Notes under the pieces: generated by a model
What the model was told of the DNA's origin: nothing
Seen by the model: the letters and a program-made list of their open reading frames with translations, nothing else
The model's database searches: none
Origin: Treponema sp.
Lineage (GTDB): Bacteria > Spirochaetota > Spirochaetia > Treponematales > Breznakiellaceae
Length of the DNA: 5,008 bases
NCBI GenBank assembly: GCA_031275535.1
Contig: JAISOR010000096.1
Location: 1 to 5,008, forward strand
Reading direction: 5' to 3'
Part shown: piece by piece, positions 1 to 5,008 of the stretch
How the letters are laid out: every line of letters begins with the position of its first letter
Numbering within the stretch: the first letter of the stretch is position 1
Position numbers and translations under genes: made by a program

Positions 1-590
1 TCCATCCGGGGGGAGAGGCCAAGGACCCAGAGCGCCTGGGGCCAGGGCAGGGGGAGGACCGGCAAAAAAAGCTCCGGGGGCAGAGCTTCCCCCGGCAGTG
101 CGGGAGCAGGGGGGCCGTCCATAAAGGGCCGCCAGAGCAGAAGCGCCGCGTCCGGCGTGCCGGCCCCGTCAAAGGCCGCCTCTGCCGCCGGCGATGCCGC
201 CGGGTGTGACGGAGCCCCGCCGGGCAGGGCCATATCCAGGGGGCTTATGTCCGCGGGATAGCCCGCCCGGCAGAGGGCCCGGCGAAAGGATGCCTCCCCG
301 GCATAGAGCCGGAAGACCCGATGGGGGAAGAGCCGGGCCAGGGCCTTGTGCAGGCGGCCCTCCAGGGGATGCGGCAGGGGGGCAAAGAGTCCCCGCTCGG
401 CGGTGTTCTTTAGCTCCCGGAGAATCCCCGCCGGGGTATGCCCCAGCACGGCCGCTCCGCCGTACTGCCAGAGGTCAACCAGCCGCCGGCCTCCCTGGGT
501 ATAGAGGCGGAAACCCCGGGCCCGGAGTACCGCCGGGACCAGGCGTAAAAGGGAAGAAGGGGAGGGCGATAGTTCCTTTTTTTCAGTCAT
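1..590 (-). CDS. Class-III aminotransferase-like protein, N-terminal part (3' end outside window)
   Basis: I read this frame by hand: it runs open from an ATG at 590-588 for 196 codons to the window edge with no stop. The ATG overlaps the uvrD stop by 8 nt and follows an AGGAAAGG ribosome-binding sequence. Residues 26-90 resemble the start of fold-type I, class-III PLP aminotransferases and glutamate-1-semialdehyde aminomutases: a G-x-x-L-Y..GG..L-V-D-L strand pair (26-40), an A-x-x-LGH-x-P turn (47-53), a helix, and a second helix ending in LFP (79-89). Where the family normally has the SGTEA phosphate-binding motif, this protein has AGEAS (97-101). No YHG motif follows, and residues 121-170 are Ala/Pro/Gly-rich. 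The catalytic lysine would lie beyond the edge. It may be a divergent enzyme or a non-catalytic relative. The gene is well supported by frame, start and context; the family is a moderate call and the substrate unknown. Confidence 0.6.
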   Translation of the reverse strand, partial: MTEKKELSPSPSSLLRLVPAVLRARGFRLYTQGGRRLVDLWQYGGAAVLGHTPAGILRELKNTAERGLFAPLPHPLEGRLHKALARLFPHRVFRLYAGEASFRRALCRAGYPADISPLDMALPGGAPSHPAASPAAEAAFDGAGTPDAALLLWRPFMDGPPAPALPGEALPPELFLPVLPLPWPQALWVLGLSPRM

Positions 591-3012
591 CCTTTCCTAT
601 TTTCTCAAAACGGGCGCTTTGATGAAGGCTGAGAAACTGTACTTCCTTGCCGGTTTCAAACCTGGCGCGGATAACCGGCCCTTCATCGCTTTCCCGTATT
701 TCTACCACAACCCCGTAGCCGTGGTCATCGTGGAAAAGCCGGGAACCCAGCTGCCAGCGGCCGTCGGAGGACCTGGCCGGAGCGCCGCCGCTTTTGGCTC
801 CCGGAGGGCCCGAAGCCCTGGCCGTAGCCGGACCGGTCTTAAAACCGCCGGGACTAAACAATCCGGCGGCGGAACCGGGGGCTCCATGGGCGCCGGAAAA
901 TCCATAGGGAACCTGGCCGATGATCCGTAAAAGGGACCCATCCACCTCATCGAGGAAGAGGGAGGGTTCCATGGGCGTGGTGCGGCCAAACATACGGCGC
1001 AGGGCGCAGGAACTCAGGTAGAGTTCATCCATGGCCCTGGTGGCCCCCACATAGAAAAGCCGCCGTTCTTCCTCCAGGTCTTCATCCTTTTTATCTTCCC
1101 GGGGGAATACGCCCTGTTCAATGCCGGTCATGACAACCCGCCGGAATTCCAGGCCCTTGGTATTGTGGAGGGTAATCAGGGTCACCGCCCCATAGGGAGA
1201 ATCCGCCCCTTCCGCCTGTTCTATGGAGCGATCCAGTTCGATATGTTCCAGAAATTCCAGCAACCCCTCCATGGTGGGGGGATAAAGGCTGGCCGCGTTG
1301 GCCAATTCCTGGAGGTTGTTGATCCGCTGATTCCCGGTTATATCATCATGGGAAAGGTGATATTCCGCAATCCCCGCATCCTCAATAAGCCGGACCACGC
1401 AGATCGAAAGTCCCACCCCGGCGCTTAAACCTTCCCGTTTCCGGGGGCCGGGCCGCTTCTTTTCCGGGGCCGGGGCCCCGGTATCCGGCACGGTCCCCGG
1501 ATCAGGCGCCGCTCCGGCCCCCGGCGAGGGCTTTTCCGGCCCGGCGGTGTTTTCCAGGGCGGAACGGCCCTTCTCTATGGCGGCAAAAAAGGCCGCAAGA
1601 CCGGACCGAGCCTTGGCAGCTAAGGCGGGCATGATCCGCTCCGCCGCAAGGGCAAGATCCCCGCCGGCGCCGGGGTCCGCGGCGACCTCCCCCAGAATAC
1701 GGTCCACCGTGGCGACCCCGACCCCCCGGCTGGGCTTATTCACCACCCGGCGAAAGGCAACCTCGTCCCGGGGATTCACCAGGAAGGAAAGCAGGGCCAG
1801 CGCATCCTTGATCTCTTCCCGTTCATAGAATTTAAGGGACCCCACCACCCGGTAGGGAATGCGGCGGCGGAGAAATTCGGTCTCGAAGCCCAGGGACTGG
1901 GCATTGGTCCGGTAAAGGATGGCCCAATCGGAATAGAGCGCCCCCTGGTCCGCATCCCCCCTCTCCTTCAGGGACTTCTCGATGAGTTCCGCACAAAAGG
2001 CGGCCTCCGCCTCCTGATCGGGAAGGAAAACCAGGACCGGCTTCTTGCCGGGCCCCCGCTCGGAACGGAGGGTCTTTCCCAGGCGGCCTTCGTTATGATC
2101 CACCACCGAGGAAGCCACCTGGAGGATGGGCGCGACGGACCGGTAGTTCCGCTCCAGCCGGATAATATCGGCCCCGGCAAAACGGTCGGGGAATTCCAGG
2201 ATGTTTCGGACCTCGGCGCCCCGGAAACGGTAGATGGACTGGTCGTCGTCCCCCACCACACAGACATAGGTCTCCGGTCCGCAGAGTTCCTTTAACAACT
2301 CAAACTGGGCGATATTAGAGTCCTGGTACTCGTCCACCATGATCACCCTGAAACGATCCCGGATCCTCCGGGATACCTCCGGTAAAGCCCGGAGGAGTTC
2401 CACCGGTTTTTTGATCAGGTCCCCAAAGTCCACGTTGCCGATTTGCCCGAGCCGTTCCTCGTAGAGGGTATAGATCCGGCGGAATTCCCTGCGGTGGTTG
2501 ATAAGATCCAGCTCCGGCGCTTCGGGAGAAAGAAAATAATCCTTGGCCCGGGCAATTTGATGGGCCGTGGCCCGGACCTCCGCCTTGGAACTGTTTTCCA
2601 TAATGGTAGCAAGCAGGGCCGCCGAATCATCATCATCATAAATGACAAAACCCGGATTAAGCCCCAGGAGCGGCCCGTTCCGCCTGAGAAACCAGGCGCC
2701 AAAGGAGTGAAAGGTCCGCAGCATGGCGTCCCCGGCCCGCTCGTCTATGAGCCGGGCCCGGTCCGCCATTTCCCGGGCAGCCCGGTTGGTAAAAGTTACC
2801 GCCAGAATAGACCGGGGGTCCACTCCCTGCTCCCGGATAAGGTAGGCGATCTTGGTGGTAATAACCCGTGTCTTCCCCGAGCCCGCGCCGGCCAGGATGA
2901 GCAGGGGCTTCCCCCGGTGGAAGACCGCCTCCCGCTGTTCGGGGTTGAGGAGCGCCAGATAGGGAGGTATGGGGGCCGGTCCGGCGGCCTGGGTCGGGGT
3001 CATGGCTTCCAT
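583..3012 (-). CDS. uvrD: UvrD/PcrA/Rep-family superfamily 1A DNA helicase
   Basis: This is an 809-residue ATP-driven 3'-5' DNA helicase of the family that acts in excision and mismatch repair, fork restart and removal of bound proteins from DNA. The SF1A motifs appear in order: Q motif LNPEQREAV (22-30), Walker A AGAGSGKT (41-48), Ia VTFTNRAAREM (72-82), Ib TFHSFG (100-105), II VDEYQD (226-231), III VVGDDDQSIYRFRGA (252-266), IV LERNYRS (286-292), IVa AILYRTNAQS (364-373), V VTLITLHNTKGLEF (610-623) and VI ERRLFYVGATRA (649-660). No key residue is missing. After a Gly/Ala/Pro linker, residues 752-806 form a small beta-rich domain like the C-terminal Tudor-like domain of PcrA and UvrD, which contacts RNA polymerase in studied homologues. 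The protein is longer than typical (about 720-750 residues) because of this linker and a Pro/Ala insert at 489-537. Its ATG shares one base with the rimO stop; a second in-frame ATG at codon 4 is an equally possible start. Sequence alone does not separate the names uvrD, pcrA and rep. Confidence 0.96.
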   Translation of the reverse strand: MEAMTPTQAAGPAPIPPYLALLNPEQREAVFHRGKPLLILAGAGSGKTRVITTKIAYLIREQGVDPRSILAVTFTNRAAREMADRARLIDERAGDAMLRTFHSFGAWFLRRNGPLLGLNPGFVIYDDDDSAALLATIMENSSKAEVRATAHQIARAKDYFLSPEAPELDLINHRREFRRIYTLYEERLGQIGNVDFGDLIKKPVELLRALPEVSRRIRDRFRVIMVDEYQDSNIAQFELLKELCGPETYVCVVGDDDQSIYRFRGAEVRNILEFPDRFAGADIIRLERNYRSVAPILQVASSVVDHNEGRLGKTLRSERGPGKKPVLVFLPDQEAEAAFCAELIEKSLKERGDADQGALYSDWAILYRTNAQSLGFETEFLRRRIPYRVVGSLKFYEREEIKDALALLSFLVNPRDEVAFRRVVNKPSRGVGVATVDRILGEVAADPGAGGDLALAAERIMPALAAKARSGLAAFFAAIEKGRSALENTAGPEKPSPGAGAAPDPGTVPDTGAPAPEKKRPGPRKREGLSAGVGLSICVVRLIEDAGIAEYHLSHDDITGNQRINNLQELANAASLYPPTMEGLLEFLEHIELDRSIEQAEGADSPYGAVTLITLHNTKGLEFRRVVMTGIEQGVFPREDKKDEDLEEERRLFYVGATRAMDELYLSSCALRRMFGRTTPMEPSLFLDEVDGSLLRIIGQVPYGFSGAHGAPGSAAGLFSPGGFKTGPATARASGPPGAKSGGAPARSSDGRWQLGSRLFHDDHGYGVVVEIRESDEGPVIRARFETGKEVQFLSLHQSARFEKIGKDD
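591..598 (-). promoter_or_regulatory. Ribosome-binding site of the aminotransferase-like gene
   Basis: The minus strand reads AGGAAAGG directly before the ATG at 590-588. Its AGGA core lies 4 nt from the start codon, slightly close but usable. It sits inside the last codons of uvrD, so ribosomes terminating on uvrD could reinitiate here. It supports this ATG as the true start. Confidence 0.6.
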
Positions 3013-4463
3013 TATACCCGTAGTTCCAGATCAAAGCCAGAGCGCGCAAAGACCCGGCCCCGGATTAACTCGCCGGGCCGCAGGGGGGTACCGGTGTGGA
3101 TGAGGGTCGAACCGTCCACATCCGGCGCCTGGCAGAAGAGGCGCCCCAGGTAGAGCCCATCATCAGGGATCTCCCCCAAATCCGGGGGCCCTCCGGCCGG
3201 TGCCTGTACCGCCGCCATCCGTTCTTCCACCAGGACTTCCAGGGTCCGGCCTACAAAACGGTCCATTTGTTTTTCACTGATGGGGATCTGCCGTTCCTCA
3301 ATCCGGGCCTTCCGCTCCGCGGCGATCCTTTTGGGGACCTGCCCTTTCATGGCATAGGCGGGGGTATCCTCTTCCCGGGAATAGGCAAAGACCCCCGCCC
3401 AGTCAAGCCGGGCCCGCTCCTGAAAATCCAGCAGGGCCTCGAAATCATCATCGGTCTCGCCGGGAAAGCCCGTAAGAAAGGTGGAACGGATAACCGAATC
3501 CGGGAGGGCCTCTCGGATGCCATCGATCAGGCGAAGATAGGTACCGGCATCTCCATGACGGTTCATGGCCCGGAGTATGGCCGCGGAACCATGCTGAAAG
3601 GGGAGGTCAAAGTAAGGAAGAAACCGGGGATCCCGGCGGCATAGCTCCAGGACAGGCCGGGGGAAATTATCCGGGTGGATGTAGAGGAGCCGGACCCAGA
3701 AAAAACCTTCCAGGGATGCAATAGCCTCCAGGAGTCCGGGAAGGCCGGAGGAAGGATGCTCCGGGCCGGTTCCATAGGAGCCCAGGTCCTGGCCGATAAG
3801 GCAGAGCTCCCGGACACCCCGGTCAAGGAGCCGCCGGCATTCGTCCAGAACGGGGGAAACCGGCCGGGACCGCAGGGGCCCCCGGATAAGGGGGATGGCG
3901 CAAAAGGAACAGCGGTTGTTACAGCCCTCGGCGATCTTGACATAGGCGGAACCCGGCAGGGACAGGAGGGGCCGGTTCCCCATAAGGGAGGCAGCCGTCG
4001 CGGACGCCTCCCGGGGAGGCGGGCCGCCGGTATCTTCGGCGGGGCTTTCCGGGGCAGGGGCGGCGGAACCGGCGCCCAGGGCCGCGGCGGCGGCGGCGCT
4101 GATGCGGGAAAGATCGGTATTCCCAAAAAGGGCGTCCGCCTCCGGCAGGGATGCGGAAAGTTCGGAGGCATACCGCTGGGCAAGACAACCGGCCAGGAGG
4201 ATCTTCTTATGGGGGTAGACTTTCCGGTAAGCCAGCACGGCGTTGATGGATTCCTGCTTGGCGCTTTCTATAAAACCGCAGGAATTGATGATGATCAGCT
4301 CCGCGCCGGCGGAATCCTCCACCGGGACCCAGCCGGAGTCATTGAGAAAGGCCATCATCGTTTCGGCGTCCACCTGGTTTTTTACACAGACAAAGGGATC
4401 CAGGTAATAGGTCCTCCCCGGCTTTCCTCCGGGGGAAGCCTTGGGGGGCTCTGTCTTAATCAA
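3012..4463 (-). CDS. rimO: Ribosomal protein S12 methylthiotransferase RimO (radical SAM)
   Basis: RimO adds a methylthio group to a conserved aspartate of ribosomal protein S12, using S-adenosylmethionine and two [4Fe-4S] clusters. The 483-residue product has the three expected parts. The N-terminal MTTase domain carries the cluster cysteines C26 (VCVKN), C62 (NSCGF) and C93 (AGCLAQRY). The radical SAM domain has CNNRCSFC (C181, C185, C188), then IGQDLGSYG (223-231), YFDLPFQH (294-301) and FLTGFPGETDDDF (329-341). The C-terminal TRAM domain (about 405-483) includes YLGRLFCQAPDVDG, a form typical of RimO rather than MiaB. The start is a TTG at 4463-4461, overlapping the upstream gene by 8 nt. 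No in-frame ATG or GTG occurs before codon 36, which lies past C26; a CTG at codon 21 would cut into the first strand. Oddities are Val25 where Gly normally precedes the first cysteine, and an Ala/Pro-rich linker (122-166) that makes the protein longer than the usual 430-450 residues. Confidence 0.95.
   Translation of the reverse strand: MIKTEPPKASPGGKPGRTYYLDPFVCVKNQVDAETMMAFLNDSGWVPVEDSAGAELIIINSCGFIESAKQESINAVLAYRKVYPHKKILLAGCLAQRYASELSASLPEADALFGNTDLSRISAAAAAALGAGSAAPAPESPAEDTGGPPPREASATAASLMGNRPLLSLPGSAYVKIAEGCNNRCSFCAIPLIRGPLRSRPVSPVLDECRRLLDRGVRELCLIGQDLGSYGTGPEHPSSGLPGLLEAIASLEGFFWVRLLYIHPDNFPRPVLELCRRDPRFLPYFDLPFQHGSAAILRAMNRHGDAGTYLRLIDGIREALPDSVIRSTFLTGFPGETDDDFEALLDFQERARLDWAGVFAYSREEDTPAYAMKGQVPKRIAAERKARIEERQIPISEKQMDRFVGRTLEVLVEERMAAVQAPAGGPPDLGEIPDDGLYLGRLFCQAPDVDGSTLIHTGTPLRPGELIRGRVFARSGFDLELRV
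4084..4098. repeat. Short trinucleotide repeat encoding an alanine run in RimO
   Basis: Five tandem GCG units on the plus strand lie within the codons for six consecutive alanines (residues 123-128) at the start of the RimO interdomain linker. Changes of one unit would keep the frame, so only linker length would vary. It is most likely a by-product of GC-rich codon use. Confidence 0.6.
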
Positions 4464-5008
4464 GCTGAATCAGCACCAGCCTGAACCGGCCGTCCTCATC
4501 CCTCACCCAACGGACATCCGCCACCACCACTTCGCCGGCGCCGCCTATCTCCAGGGGGACCGTCCGGCCGCCGCCGATAACCTGGAGCCGCACCGCGGCG
4601 GCGTTGGATACCCAAATACGGATGCCGTTCTGGGCCTGGATGTTCCGTTCATCGGTCCTGACAAAGTACTGCTCATTCCGGTCCCGCCGGTCCCGCTCTC
4701 CCAGAATTTCCCAGCGGAACATACAGTACCCCTGAAAAACGGCCTGTAAGGTAAAGGGATAGGCGCTGGGGGAGGTAAAGATCACCGGGATATTGGCGGC
4801 CGCCGCACCGGCGGCTTCCTGCAAGGGGATGGATTCATCCGGGGCCTCTGATCCGGCGGCATTCACCGGGGGAATATTCCCCCCGGTGAATACGAGATCA
4901 CTCAGCTCAAACCGGATGCTTGCCCCGGTGGCGGGCTCATTCCTGACAAAATCCGCCACGGTTATCCGCAGATCCCCTATGCCGTCGCTGTTAATATCCA
5001 CGAGGACT
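4456..5008 (-). CDS. RodZ-like protein with DUF4115-type C-terminal domain, C-terminal part (5' end outside window)
   Basis: The frame is open from the window edge (first full codon GTC at 5007-5005) to a TAA at 4458-4456, giving 183 visible residues. A GTG at 5001 is only an internal valine codon: the frame stays open upstream of it, and the protein lacks the N-terminal helix-turn-helix and membrane segment expected of RodZ, which presumably lie outside the window. Visible residues 83-173 resemble the RodZ C-terminal beta domain (DUF4115): an aromatic-rich strand (GYCMFRWEI, 93-101), a Q-NG-IRIWVSNAAAVRLQV segment (127-143) and a PLEIGGAGEVVVADV segment (151-165). In known homologues this domain is outside the cytoplasmic membrane and RodZ links MreB to wall synthesis. 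Residues 4-12 (DINSDGIGD) form an acidic loop like calcium-binding D-x-N-x-D-G-x-x-D motifs. The last 8 nt overlap rimO. The family call is fair; a role in cell shape is inference. Confidence 0.65.
   Translation of the reverse strand, partial: VLVDINSDGIGDLRITVADFVRNEPATGASIRFELSDLVFTGGNIPPVNAAGSEAPDESIPLQEAAGAAAANIPVIFTSPSAYPFTLQAVFQGYCMFRWEILGERDRRDRNEQYFVRTDERNIQAQNGIRIWVSNAAAVRLQVIGGGRTVPLEIGGAGEVVVADVRWVRDEDGRFRLVLIQLD
4861..4891. repeat. Near-perfect 31-bp palindrome within the RodZ-like gene
   Basis: On the plus strand, ATTCACCGGGGG (4861-4872) is followed by AATATTC and then CCCCCGGTGAAT (4880-4891), the exact reverse complement of the left arm. The AATATT centre is itself palindromic, so the whole is a 30-bp perfect palindrome with one extra C. 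It is read through in frame, encoding FTGGNIPPVN in a non-conserved linker of the RodZ-like protein. It could form a hairpin in the mRNA or a cruciform in DNA. Function unknown. Confidence 0.85.

Noticed and set aside
64..70. A run of seven A on the plus strand (T on the minus strand) as a terminator tail or frameshift site
   Set aside because: It lies in frame in the partial gene as CTT TTT TTG codons with no GC-rich hairpin clearly placed before it, and the frame continues open on both sides.
194..622. A 142-codon plus-strand open frame opposite the partial gene at the left edge
   Set aside because: Its Pro/Gly/Arg-rich translation is typical of a shadow frame. The minus-strand frame there has a ribosome-binding site, a coupled start and class-III aminotransferase-like motifs.
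2443..3153. A 236-codon open frame on the plus strand opposite the start of uvrD and the end of rimO
   Set aside because: It runs across two well-supported genes on the opposite strand and encodes no recognisable domain.
4412..4430. Strong Shine-Dalgarno-like GGAGGA and GGGGAGGA sequences inside the 5' end of rimO
   Set aside because: The only in-frame start-like codon suitably placed downstream is a CTG at codon 21, which would remove part of the first strand leading to C26. The TTG start is preferred, though a CTG start is not strictly excluded.
3675..4484. A 269-codon open frame on the plus strand opposite rimO
   Set aside because: It is antisense to an unmistakable RimO reading frame. 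Its Gly/Arg-rich translation shows no family motif, and long antisense frames are expected in GC-rich coding DNA.
4861..4891. The palindrome as a Rho-independent terminator
   Set aside because: It lies inside an open reading frame, has no following T-tract on the minus strand, and the coupled genes downstream must be transcribed through it.
4999..5001. GTG as the start codon of the RodZ-like gene
   Set aside because: The frame remains open to the window edge upstream of it, and a RodZ-like protein should have further N-terminal domains. It reads as an internal valine.

Overview
The window is a GC-rich stretch of bacterial chromosome in which essentially every base belongs to one of four tightly packed genes, all on the minus strand. 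Reading from high to low coordinates (the direction of transcription) they are: the C-terminal part of a RodZ-like/DUF4115-type protein (5' end outside the window), a complete RimO-type radical SAM methylthiotransferase, a complete UvrD/PcrA/Rep-type DNA helicase, and the N-terminal part of a protein resembling class-III PLP aminotransferases (3' end outside the window). No RNA gene, mobile element, CRISPR array, promoter or terminator is visible.

Organism: the RimO N-terminus (a YYLDPF-x-CVKNQVDAE type sequence) and the RodZ-like/RimO/UvrD gene set recall treponemes and related spirochaetes. The high GC content and the Ala/Pro/Gly-rich linkers suggest one of the GC-richer, perhaps termite-gut type, lineages rather than T. 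pallidum or T. denticola. This placement is inference from recalled family patterns, not a database result.

Layout: 5008-4456 RodZ-like C-terminus; 4463-3012 rimO, starting at a TTG that overlaps the previous gene by 8 nt; 3012-583 uvrD, whose ATG shares one base with the rimO stop (TAATG); 590-1 aminotransferase-like gene, whose ATG overlaps the uvrD stop by 8 nt. All three junctions overlap, which points to one polycistronic mRNA with translational coupling. The products fall into different processes: cell shape or envelope (RodZ-like), modification of ribosomal protein S12 (RimO), DNA repair and replication-fork maintenance (UvrD), and an unassigned enzyme-like protein. The cluster therefore looks like a housekeeping operon rather than a dedicated pathway.

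I see no convincing novel system. The points most worth checking are a nearly perfect 31-bp palindrome inside the RodZ-like gene, the altered PLP-phosphate-binding motif in the aminotransferase-like gene, an unusual Val before the first cluster cysteine of RimO, and low-complexity linkers inserted into otherwise conserved enzymes.
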